From: a virus
Direction: 5' to 3' (one strand)
DNA length: 41,062 bases
Virus record (IMG/VR): IMGVR_UViG_3300032342_000020
Coordinates: 1-41,062 of that record
The translations under genes and the position numbers were made by a program. Every line of letters starts with the position of its first letter. Position 1 is the stretch's first letter. Below are positions 27,787 to 34,789 of the stretch, in pieces. Below the pieces are notes generated by a model, which saw only the letters and a program-made list of their open reading frames with translations, did not search any database and was not told the origin of the DNA.

Positions 27787-28506
27787 ATGATGACGACATT
27801 GGATAGTGCCTGGCATGGCGGTGTGCTGCTCAATCCCCGAACCGCACTCGGAGACCTGATTGCGCGGTTTATGCCGCCATTTGGGAAGGTGTTTGCTAAT
27901 CCGATAGCATCGCCTGCAGGAAAGAAGCGTTATACTTTGACGCTGCAACCAGACGGAACAGCCGGGGTAGATACTTACCTGGATGAAGGACAACCTGCCA
28001 CAAATCAACAAAACATTTTTCTTTCTATATATAAAGCATCCGGGTCAAATTGCAACCGAACTTTAATTAAATTCGATTTATCCACTATACCGGCCGGTGC
28101 GATTATCACAAGTGCGACACTGAGTCTGTGGTGTCAAAATCAAACTGTGCAAGCCGGGACAATGTATCTCTATAGAATACTTCCGGCTAATAGTGGGTGG
28201 ACAAGGGCGGGCGCAACCTGGAATCATGCGGTAGAGAACACGGTGCATTGGGCTGGGTCTGCTGGGTGTTCGACTAGCGGGACAGATTATAGCTCTACGC
28301 TGCTTGGGTCTGTCGCAAAAGTCGGTAATGAACCGATCGGAACTTTATACAGTTTTACCCTGAATGTCGCAGAAATGCAATTGCTATTAGCGAATAATTG
28401 CGGGATTATTGGGGTTGGAAATGCCACTATATTATCTTATTTGCGTTCATGTTTGAACGCCACAGCAGCACAGAGACCAAAAATAACTGTAATTTACGAC
28501 GCATAA
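27787..28506 (+). CDS. DNRLRE-type beta-sandwich structural protein
   Basis: 239 aa from ATG 27787 (AAGGA upstream). After a ~45-residue N-terminus comes a galactose-binding/DNRLRE-like beta-sandwich: DTYLDEGQPATNQQNIFLSI..., NRTLIKFDLSTIPAGAIITS, ATLSLWCQ and GWTRAGATWNHA, ending with QRPKITVIYDA. Such domains occur in surface adhesins and virion fibres. From about 28000 to 28500 the gene is AT-richer with different codon use than neighbours, a sign of recent exchange, as for the tail-fibre tip. Possible head fibre. Confidence 0.72.
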   Translation: MMTTLDSAWHGGVLLNPRTALGDLIARFMPPFGKVFANPIASPAGKKRYTLTLQPDGTAGVDTYLDEGQPATNQQNIFLSIYKASGSNCNRTLIKFDLSTIPAGAIITSATLSLWCQNQTVQAGTMYLYRILPANSGWTRAGATWNHAVENTVHWAGSAGCSTSGTDYSSTLLGSVAKVGNEPIGTLYSFTLNVAEMQLLLANNCGIIGVGNATILSYLRSCLNATAAQRPKITVIYDA

Positions 28507-28518
28507 AGGAGAATAATT

Positions 28519-28758
28519 ATGGCAACTTCAAACGAAATCGCAGAAGTAATCACCAGGGTCTTTCCAGACCTGGCAACATTCGAGGCGTCACTAAGACGCC
28601 TTGGTCTACAAGCGGAGTTGGTGCAAATCAATTCCAAAATGGCGAATATCCAGGCTGAGGCAGACAAAAATGCACAGGGTTACGTGCAGGCGTTGGACGA
28701 ACTGAACGAGATGCGCCGGGCTAAGCAAGCCGAAATCGACCTACTCGAAGCGAAGTAA
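28519..28758 (+). CDS. Small coiled-coil virion-region protein
   Basis: 79 aa. Helical throughout with heptads (QAELVQINSKMANIQAEADK and ALDELNEMRRAKQAEIDLLE), so probably an elongated trimeric or dimeric stalk. AAAGGAG before ATG 28519. Between two fibre-like genes, it may join them. Not recognised. Confidence 0.6.
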   Translation: MATSNEIAEVITRVFPDLATFEASLRRLGLQAELVQINSKMANIQAEADKNAQGYVQALDELNEMRRAKQAEIDLLEAK

Positions 28759-28773
28759 GGCAGGAGGCCAATA

Positions 28774-29898
28774 ATGGCCATCGTCAATCTGATTGATACG
28801 ACTTTCACCGCAAAGAACATCTCCACGGCGCTCAGCGTCTATGAATATACTGTGCCTGGGACGGCGCTGTGGTATCACCTATATGTCCAGGTACGGCTGG
28901 TTGCGGTTGCAGGCGGCGGGGATTATACGATCAACCTGCGGCTCAATGATGGGGATGTTCAGACGGATGACCCGATGGTGCCGAAGACCACCTATACCGC
29001 CGCGGCTGGCGCACAGAATATCTGGTTCGCGGGCGAGGTGGTCGGTAACAGCGGCGATGTGCTGAATATCATGTGCCTGGGGCAAGCGGGCGATACGGCG
29101 GTGATTGGCAGTATCCGAATTTGCTGTGATGATGCGGTTGGCGTGACCACCTACGGGCGCACCCTGGACGTTCAATCGACCGGCGAGGCGGGGCTGGACT
29201 TCAGCAACATCAAGGCGGCTGATAATCCGACCACGCTAACGAATATCACGGTGCCGACCGTGGCGAGCGTGACGGCTCTGGCAGCTGGCGCTATCCCTGA
29301 CAACGAGATTGACGCGGGGGCGATCAAGGCGGATGCGGTGACGAAGATCCAGGCGGGGTTATCCACGCTGACGGCGGCGCAGGTGTGGAGCTACGCGACG
29401 CGTACGCTGAGCAGCTTTGGGGCGTTGATCGCGGATATCTGGTCGTATGTCAACCGGACGCTGACGCAATCGGCGGCGGAGGCGGCAGAATCGACCAATC
29501 CGGGCACGCTGGCATTGAAGCGCGGGGACAGTTGGTCGCAGGCGATCACCGATCTGGGCAGCCTGGCAGGTTATACATACATCGATTTTACGGTCAAGCG
29601 GTCGGAGAAGGATCTAGACGAGGATGCGATTATTCGCATCCGAAAAGCGGCGAGCGGATTGGGTGATGGATTACTGACACTCAACGAGGCCACAGGGACG
29701 GCCACAAGCGGATCGATCACGATCGATGATGCCGCGCTGGGAAATATCACGATTGCACTGGCGGCCACGGCAACGGATGATTTAGAGCTGGATAAGGGTT
29801 TGTATTACGATATTCAAAAAATCGTTAGCACAACCGTGACCACAATCGGATCGGGCGTACTGAATGTGACAGCGGACATCACGAGGGCAGTGACATGA
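28774..29898 (+). CDS. Virion structural protein, fibre/BppU-like
   Basis: 374 aa. N-terminal beta domain (1-140), a linker with repeated VWSYATRTLSSFG / IWSYVNRTLTQS units (about 205-235), and a C-terminal domain GDSWSQAITDLGSLAGYTYI...VKRSEKD (about 250-374) resembling the N-terminal fold of baseplate upper proteins (BppU/DUF2479-like). Such modules occur in head fibres and host-recognition proteins. It lies in the head gene group, right before the head-tail connector gene, with which it overlaps by four bases. Confidence 0.62.
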   Translation: MAIVNLIDTTFTAKNISTALSVYEYTVPGTALWYHLYVQVRLVAVAGGGDYTINLRLNDGDVQTDDPMVPKTTYTAAAGAQNIWFAGEVVGNSGDVLNIMCLGQAGDTAVIGSIRICCDDAVGVTTYGRTLDVQSTGEAGLDFSNIKAADNPTTLTNITVPTVASVTALAAGAIPDNEIDAGAIKADAVTKIQAGLSTLTAAQVWSYATRTLSSFGALIADIWSYVNRTLTQSAAEAAESTNPGTLALKRGDSWSQAITDLGSLAGYTYIDFTVKRSEKDLDEDAIIRIRKAASGLGDGLLTLNEATGTATSGSITIDDAALGNITIALAATATDDLELDKGLYYDIQKIVSTTVTTIGSGVLNVTADITRAVT

Positions 29899-30311
29899 CA
29901 GATTCGGCAGATGTGACGAAACTTCGGCGGATGGTTGGGGAGCCGACCGCTACTACTTACAGCGATAAAACGTTGGCAGATTATATCAAGCGTTACCCGC
30001 TTGAGGACGCACGTGGCGAGGGACCGTGGATCGAGAGCGAGACGACGCCCGGAACGCTGATCGAGAACCCGGACTGGACGCCGACCTACGATCTGAACGC
30101 GGCGGCGGCGGACGTGTGGGCGGAGAAGGCGGCCACTCCGGCGGCGGATTTCGATTTCTCGGCGGACGGCGGGAATTACTCGCGCAGCCAGGCTTATGAA
30201 CAGGCGATGAAGCAGAGCAGGTATTATCGCAGCCGCAGGGGAATCAAGACGATCACGCAGCGACCGGAGCCGCTGATGCAGGGACACGAGGAGATCGATG
30301 ACGACGACTAA
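29895..30311 (+). CDS. Head-tail connector (gp6-like adaptor)
   Basis: 138 aa. Pattern VTKLRRMVGEPTATTYSDKT...LADYIKRYPLEDARG and AAADVWAEKAATPAADFDFS-ADGG-NYSRSQAYEQA is typical of HK97 gp6/SPP1 gp15-type adaptors that ring the portal and receive the tail. Acidic C-terminus (EEIDDDD). Overlaps the 28774 gene by four bases (ATGA) and the next by 14. Confidence 0.75.
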   Translation: MTDSADVTKLRRMVGEPTATTYSDKTLADYIKRYPLEDARGEGPWIESETTPGTLIENPDWTPTYDLNAAAADVWAEKAATPAADFDFSADGGNYSRSQAYEQAMKQSRYYRSRRGIKTITQRPEPLMQGHEEIDDDD

Positions 30312-31314
30312 CCCGCCCGCCGGACGCGTGCAGCGCATGATCGGGGAATTCCGCCAGGGGATGGAGGCGGAAGAGGCCGTTCAGATGGCGGACATGGCGC
30401 GCACCTGGCTGGAGATCGAGCGGCGATTGCAGGCGCAAATGGAGCTGCTGGCACGCGAGGCGGCGGATCTGCGCGCAGCCAGTCAGCCGGTGACGCGGGC
30501 GCAGCTCTACCGGATGGAAAGGTATCGTGATTTGTTGGGCCAGGCGCAGGCCGAGACGTTGAAGTACCAGAAATGGGCGGCGGCGGAGATCGCAGCGCGG
30601 CAGGCGGAAATGGCGAAGCTGGGTGTGGTCCAGTCGCAAGCGCTGATCCGCGAGAGCTATCTGGAGGCGGGCAAGGTGGCGGCACGCTTCAATCTGCTGC
30701 CGGTGGAAGCGGTGGAGGCGATGATCGGCTTTGCGGGCAACGGGACGCCGCTCAACGATTTGCTGATGGCGGATTATCCGGATACGATCGAGCGGCTGAC
30801 TGGAACGCTGATCAGGGCCACGGCGCAGGGGATCAACCCACGCGAGACGGCGCGGCTGATGGCGCGCGATATGAGCGGCAACCTGCAGCGGGCGCTGACG
30901 ATCAGCCGGACGGAACAGATCCGGGCGTACCGCACGGCGGCCACCAGCCAGATGAAAGAGAGCGGCGTGGTGGAGGGCTGGATCTGGCGGGCGGCGTTGC
31001 AGGATAACACCTGCCTGGCTTGCCTGGCGATGGACGGGACGGAGCACGAGCTGGACGAGGAACTGGACGATCACCCGAACGGGCGCTGTTTCAAGCAGCC
31101 GAGGATCAAGGGGCTGGAGCCGCTGGCGGCGCAGAGCGGGGCGGATTGGTTTGCGGCGCAGAGCGAAGAGACGCAGCGCGGCATGATGGGCGATAAGCGC
31201 TTCGAGGGCTGGCAGCAGGGACAGATCGAGTTCAGCCAACTGGCGACGGTGCAGCATTCGGATGAATGGGGCAGTCATGTGAGTGTGGCGCCATTGGAGG
31301 CGTTGATCCCATGA
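30298..31314 (+). CDS. Head morphogenesis protein (SPP1 gp7 / Mu gpF family)
   Basis: 338 aa. Helical N-terminus (1-120) and the family core: TISRTEQIRAYRTAA, SGVVEGWIWRAAL, then the cysteine motif DNTCLACLAMDG, followed by DDHPNGRCF, diagnostic of the phage head morphogenesis domain (PF04233). A few copies attach to the portal and help in DNA ejection or assembly in known phages. Usually encoded beside the portal; here placed further downstream among connectors. Confidence 0.85.
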   Translation: MTTTNPPAGRVQRMIGEFRQGMEAEEAVQMADMARTWLEIERRLQAQMELLAREAADLRAASQPVTRAQLYRMERYRDLLGQAQAETLKYQKWAAAEIAARQAEMAKLGVVQSQALIRESYLEAGKVAARFNLLPVEAVEAMIGFAGNGTPLNDLLMADYPDTIERLTGTLIRATAQGINPRETARLMARDMSGNLQRALTISRTEQIRAYRTAATSQMKESGVVEGWIWRAALQDNTCLACLAMDGTEHELDEELDDHPNGRCFKQPRIKGLEPLAAQSGADWFAAQSEETQRGMMGDKRFEGWQQGQIEFSQLATVQHSDEWGSHVSVAPLEALIP

Positions 31315-31715
31315 GAGCCTTTACGACGGACGAGCTGAGCCGGATGCAGTCGACGCAAACCGCGGCGATGATGGATCAATGCAACCTGGTGCGCTTCTTC
31401 GAGACGAACCGGGTGGATGAATACGGCGTGCCGGTGATCGAGTGGGTGAGCGAGCCGACGCTGTGCGGGCTGGATATGGATCCACGACCGGAGTGGAACG
31501 CTCCGGCGGGCGGCGGCGACGCTACCCAGGTGGAGGCGGGCGTGGCGGTTTTGCGGCTGCCGCTCGATACCGAGGTGACCAACCTGGACAAGGTGACGAT
31601 CACGGAGCGCTTCGGCGTGCTGTTGGATGTGCCGCTGGTGTACGAGCTGAGCGAGCCGCCGCGGCGCGGGCCGAGCGGGTTGACGGTGCGGTTGAGGTTG
31701 GCGACGAATGAGTGA
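31311..31715 (+). CDS. Head-tail joining protein
   Basis: 134 aa from ATG 31311, overlapping the previous stop (ATGA). The frame opens further upstream but overlaps that gene. Central beta barrel with VEAGVAVLRLPLDTEVTNLD then KVTITERFGVLLDVPLVYEL, resembling head-closure or stopper proteins of SPP1 gp16/HK97 gp7 kind. Expected to seal the connector. Overlaps the next gene by eight bases. Confidence 0.62.
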   Translation: MRAFTTDELSRMQSTQTAAMMDQCNLVRFFETNRVDEYGVPVIEWVSEPTLCGLDMDPRPEWNAPAGGGDATQVEAGVAVLRLPLDTEVTNLDKVTITERFGVLLDVPLVYELSEPPRRGPSGLTVRLRLATNE

Positions 31716-32172
31716 CGCAGATGTGGAAGTGCGGTTTTATTTGGATCACGTGAAGGTGGTGGTCAACGAGGCGACCGAGCAGGTGCTGAACGCGCTGGCG
31801 TTTCGGATTGTGGAGGGGGCGCAGTTGAATATCCGGGCAAATGATCAGGTCGATACCGGCTTCATGGTCAATTCGGTTTATCCGATTTTCAAGGACGGCA
31901 GCGGTTATGCGGCTGCGAAAGATGAGGCGGAGCAGCAAACGACCGGCAGGGATGGGCGCACGGTGAATCACGAGGGCGATTTCGCACCGGAGCCAGCGCT
32001 GCCCAGCGATGCGGCGGCGGGCGTGGTGGTGGGCGCGGGTTACGCGATCTACCAGGAGGTGCGGCTGCCTTTTTTGTACCCGGCGGCGCAAGCGGCGGCG
32101 GCGGAGTTCGACGGCGAGGCGGAGCGGATCTACCGGGAAGTTTTGCCGAATGAAGGGCCAGGTCCTAAGTGA
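31708..32172 (+). CDS. HK97 gp10-like neck/tail component
   Basis: 154 aa. Features of the gp10 family: a long first helix (EATEQVLNALAFRIVEGAQL), then DTGFMVNSVYPIF, and the C-terminal VVVGAGYAIYQEVRLPFLYPAA motif (typical G-x-x-YA-x-x-x-E-x-G). Part of the neck or tail terminator complex. Overlaps neighbours by 8 and 4 bases. Confidence 0.78.
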   Translation: MSDADVEVRFYLDHVKVVVNEATEQVLNALAFRIVEGAQLNIRANDQVDTGFMVNSVYPIFKDGSGYAAAKDEAEQQTTGRDGRTVNHEGDFAPEPALPSDAAAGVVVGAGYAIYQEVRLPFLYPAAQAAAAEFDGEAERIYREVLPNEGPGPK

Positions 32173-32561
32173 TCGACATCGATGCGAAATTGCGATCGCT
32201 TTTAGTTGGGCTGGTAGAGGTGACGGCGATGTTCGGGACGCGGGTCTACATCGCCCGGTCGCTTCCGGCGGGCTACAAAGTGGCCGACGGTGCGGCGCTG
32301 CTGGCGATGGTGCGCGGCGGCGGGCAGGCGTATTCGAGCCAGATGTACTGGCCGAGCGTGCAATTCCGCTGCTACGCAGCCACGGAGGGCGAGGCGCGGG
32401 CGGCTGGCAGGGCGCTGTACGATGCGCTGAACGATACGCAGGCGCGCGGCGTGGCCTGGATGCGGATGGAAGAGGGCACGCTGCCGGTGCTGATGAACGA
32501 GCCGGGGACGAACTGGCCGTATATGTTGGCGTTCTTTACGGTAGCGATGCAGAATTTGTGA
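32169..32561 (+). CDS. Tail terminator/completion protein
   Basis: 130 aa from GTG 32169, overlapping the previous stop (GTGA). Alpha/beta with IDAKLRSLLVGLVEVTAMFG and QFRCYAATEGEARAAGRALY, like HK97 gp10-downstream tail terminators (DUF3168-type) that cap the tail tube on the head side. Position between gp10-like and tube genes agrees. Confidence 0.7.
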   Translation: MIDIDAKLRSLLVGLVEVTAMFGTRVYIARSLPAGYKVADGAALLAMVRGGGQAYSSQMYWPSVQFRCYAATEGEARAAGRALYDALNDTQARGVAWMRMEEGTLPVLMNEPGTNWPYMLAFFTVAMQNL

Positions 32562-32572
32562 TTGGAGGCGAG

Positions 32573-32827
32573 ATGGATGAATTCAGGTTTATGAACGGCA
32601 AGCAGACGCTGGCTTTTTTGAAGGCCGGAAAGTTCAGCCGTGAGCAGGCGTTGAAATTGCAGGCGAACGAGAAGGGCTGGAAGCGCCGCCCGGATGTGCT
32701 GACGGCGTTCAACGAGTATTTGAAGTGGCTGGATACGGGCGGCGGCGCCACAGGCAGTGGCGAGCAGCTTGAGTTGCAGGCCGCGCCGGTCGAAAAATCG
32801 AAGGACAAGAAAGGGAAGGAGGCTTAG
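32573..32827 (+). CDS. Small hypothetical tail-region protein
   Basis: 84 aa from ATG 32573 with GGAGG four to five bases upstream. Helical and basic (KQTLAFLKAGKFSREQALKL, KGWKRRPDVLTAF), ending in a Lys-rich tail. Not recognised. It stops directly before the next start codon. Might be a small assembly factor. Confidence 0.6.
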   Translation: MDEFRFMNGKQTLAFLKAGKFSREQALKLQANEKGWKRRPDVLTAFNEYLKWLDTGGGATGSGEQLELQAAPVEKSKDKKGKEA

Positions 32828-33184
32828 ATGGCTTACGCAAGCGCAGTGGTTTTGCCGGTGGTGGATATCGTGCGGGCCGGGATCGTTTCGACGACCATGC
32901 CGGTCACGCCGACCGCCACACATGGCAATAAAGTGCTGAACGATGGCAAGACCTACATCGAAGTTGCCAACGGCTCGGGCGCGCCGATCACGGTGACGAT
33001 CGATACGCCGGGCAGCGTGGATGGGTTTGCGATCGCCGACCTGGTGGTGACGATCGATGCGGGTGTACGCAAAAAGATCGGGCCGTTCACCGGCATCTTC
33101 AGCCAGGCGGATGGTTATGTCTGGGCGGTGTGCAGCGCGGTGACCACGGTGACGATGGGCGCGTTCAGAACGGCGAACCCGTAG
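32828..33184 (+). CDS. Small beta-rich virion protein, paralogue 1
   Basis: 118 aa. Clearly related to the next gene: both share V-DIVRAGIV, NDGKT, IDTPGSVDG/VATPATVDG, ADLVVTI/ADLTVTL, KKIGPFTG/KKFIGPFTG and T-VTIGAFR-NP. They look like small Ig- or jelly-roll type virion proteins. Located just before the tail tube gene, so tail or neck decoration is possible. The GGAGGCTTAG sequence precedes ATG 32828. Confidence 0.65.
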   Translation: MAYASAVVLPVVDIVRAGIVSTTMPVTPTATHGNKVLNDGKTYIEVANGSGAPITVTIDTPGSVDGFAIADLVVTIDAGVRKKIGPFTGIFSQADGYVWAVCSAVTTVTMGAFRTANP

Positions 33185-33193
33185 GAGGATGAG

Positions 33194-33559
33194 ATGACGA
33201 CTGGAACATTGGTAGTTTACGATATCGTGCGGGCGGGGATCGTGGCCACGAAAAACATGACCACGCCGACCGTCACGGACGGCGATTACGTGCCGAACGA
33301 CGGCAAAACCTTCCTGTACGCGATCAACGGCAGCGCGGTGCCGGTGACGTTGACGGTGGCGACACCCGCCACGGTCGACGGCCAGGCGCTGGCGGATCTG
33401 ACGGTGACGCTGGCAGCCACCGGCGATGCGGACGGGCTGGACAAAAAGTTCATCGGACCGTTCACCGGGCGCTCGAACCAGAGCAACGGCGCCATCAAGG
33501 TTACCTGTAACCCGGTGACCACGGTGACGATCGGCGCGTTTCGGGTTAGTAACCCATAA
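33194..33559 (+). CDS. Small beta-rich virion protein, paralogue 2
   Basis: 121 aa, tandem paralogue of 32828-33184 with about half of the positions similar by eye and the same length and ends (VTTVTIGAFR-S-NP). AGGAGGATGAG precedes ATG 33194. The pair probably arose by duplication in the virion operon and may assemble together. Confidence 0.65.
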   Translation: MTTGTLVVYDIVRAGIVATKNMTTPTVTDGDYVPNDGKTFLYAINGSAVPVTLTVATPATVDGQALADLTVTLAATGDADGLDKKFIGPFTGRSNQSNGAIKVTCNPVTTVTIGAFRVSNP

Positions 33560-33575
33560 ATAAAGGAGAGGCAAA

Positions 33576-34166
33576 ATGGCAGTATCAGATTTGATCGTGA
33601 CCCCTTGCAGGGTGTTATACAGCGCGGTGGGCCTGACGCTTCCGGCGGATACGCTGGCGGCGGGCGGCGCCTGGCCGGCCGGTTGGACCGAAGTGGCTTA
33701 TACCGATAGCGAACTGTCGGTCAAGCACGTGCGCGAAAGAGTCGAAGCCGATATCCAGGAAAGTTTGACGCCGATCGCACGCGCCATCGGCAAAGAGACC
33801 TTCGAGATCGAGACTTCGCTGGCGGAATTCCTGCCAGCTAACATGGTGCTGGCGACGGGCGGGGCCTACAGCGCCACGCCTGCTTCGACGGGAGTGGCGG
33901 GCAAGGATGAGATCGTGGGCGGCGACGATGCCAGTATCGACGAACGGCAGTGGGGCTTCGAGGGCAGCTACGTGACGGCGGCCGGTTATACCGAGCCGAT
34001 CCGGCTGATCATCTGGAAGGGCGTCAGCGATGTGGGCGTGGAGCTGAAGTTCGGCAAGAAAACCGCCACCGGCATCCCGTTCAAGATCAGCGCCAACCCG
34101 GACATGGGCAAGGCACGCGGGCAGCGGCTGTTCAAGCTGACCAAGATCACCGCGCCGGCAACCTAA
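33576..34166 (+). CDS. Major tail tube protein
   Basis: 196 aa. Position between terminator-like genes and the gpG/gpT pair, size, and a beta-rich sequence (DSELSVKHVRERVEADIQES, GFEGSYVTAAGYTEPIRLII, FGKKTATGIPFKISANPDMG) match siphophage tail tube subunits that stack as hexamers around the tape measure. AGGAGAGG precedes ATG 33576. No Ig-like domain is appended. Confidence 0.8.
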   Translation: MAVSDLIVTPCRVLYSAVGLTLPADTLAAGGAWPAGWTEVAYTDSELSVKHVRERVEADIQESLTPIARAIGKETFEIETSLAEFLPANMVLATGGAYSATPASTGVAGKDEIVGGDDASIDERQWGFEGSYVTAAGYTEPIRLIIWKGVSDVGVELKFGKKTATGIPFKISANPDMGKARGQRLFKLTKITAPAT

Positions 34167-34169
34167 GCC

Positions 34170-34604
34170 ATGCAGACAATTAAAGTGAAACTTGCCGGGA
34201 AAGAATACGAACTCAAACCGCTGCCGATCCGGCGGGCGCGTGAAGTACGCCAGCGGTTCTCCGTTCCGGTTGGTCAGGTGATTGCCGCATTGAAATCAGC
34301 GCCGACCACCAATCTATCCGATGTTAACGCCCTGGGTGAATTGCTCGATGCAGTCAAGCTGGTGCTGATGGAATCGATGGACTTGTGTTTGGAGGCCTTA
34401 TTCGATTTCTCGCCGGCGCTGGCTGCCGACCGCGAGCGCATCGAGAACGAGGGTTTCGACGACGAAGCACTAAATGCGTTTATGGAGGTAGTAAAGATGC
34501 TGTACCCTTTTGGAGGGGTGCTGCAATCCATGAATGGCCTGGTGCAATCGGCGACCTCGATGAACTTGCCCTTAGCCAATGGGGGCGCTGGGCGGACGAA
34601 GTAG
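34170..34604 (+). CDS. Tail assembly chaperone (gpG analogue)
   Basis: 144 aa. Follows the tube gene by three bases. N-terminal KVKLAGKEYELKPLPIRRAR and a helical remainder fit the gpG class that coats the tape measure during assembly. At codon 112-113 the canonical slippery heptamer C-CCT-TTT lets ribosomes shift -1 into the frame continuing to 34789, giving a 206-residue gpG-T product. Without slip the protein ends 31 residues further on. Confidence 0.75.
   Translation: MQTIKVKLAGKEYELKPLPIRRAREVRQRFSVPVGQVIAALKSAPTTNLSDVNALGELLDAVKLVLMESMDLCLEALFDFSPALAADRERIENEGFDDEALNAFMEVVKMLYPFGGVLQSMNGLVQSATSMNLPLANGGAGRTK
34505..34511 (+). promoter_or_regulatory. Slippery heptamer for -1 frameshift (CCCTTTT)
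   Basis: X-XXY-YYZ rule: C-CCT-TTT in the zero frame of the 34170 gene. After slippage the next codon is TGG (34511), continuing into the -1 frame to 34789. It stands in the place of the lambda GGGAAAG site. Confidence 0.65.
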
Positions 34605-34789
34605 ACGAGATTGATCTGGCGATCTTGACCATGTCTTACCTCCGGCGGTTGCATTTCGAAAGCCGGGTACAAGCTGTGGCGACAGCGAACGCGCTGGGAG
34701 GAGCATTTAATGCTTCTTCCGGCGCGACTGGCGGGTCAAATCGCATTCCTCCGGAGGCGATGATTGCCATGATGACGGGAGGTTTCTGA
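34511..34789 (+). CDS. T-domain of tail assembly chaperone, made by -1 frameshift (gpG-T)
   Basis: Reading frame -1 relative to 34170, open from 34385 to the stop at 34787-34789. It has no plausible start of its own: the nominal M at 34385 overlaps gpG and no ribosome-binding site is present. The 92 residues after the slip (WRGAAIHEWPGAI..., then WGRWADEVDEIDLAILTMSY) should extend gpG, where the T-domain recruits tube protein to the tape measure/chaperone complex. The tape-measure start overlaps the stop (ATGA). Confidence 0.65.
   Translation, partial: WRGAAIHEWPGAIGDLDELALSQWGRWADEVDEIDLAILTMSYLRRLHFESRVQAVATANALGGAFNASSGATGGSNRIPPEAMIAMMTGGF

Noticed and set aside
27787-28506. Diversity-generating retroelement target
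   Set aside because: No reverse transcriptase gene and no template/variable repeat pair were seen.
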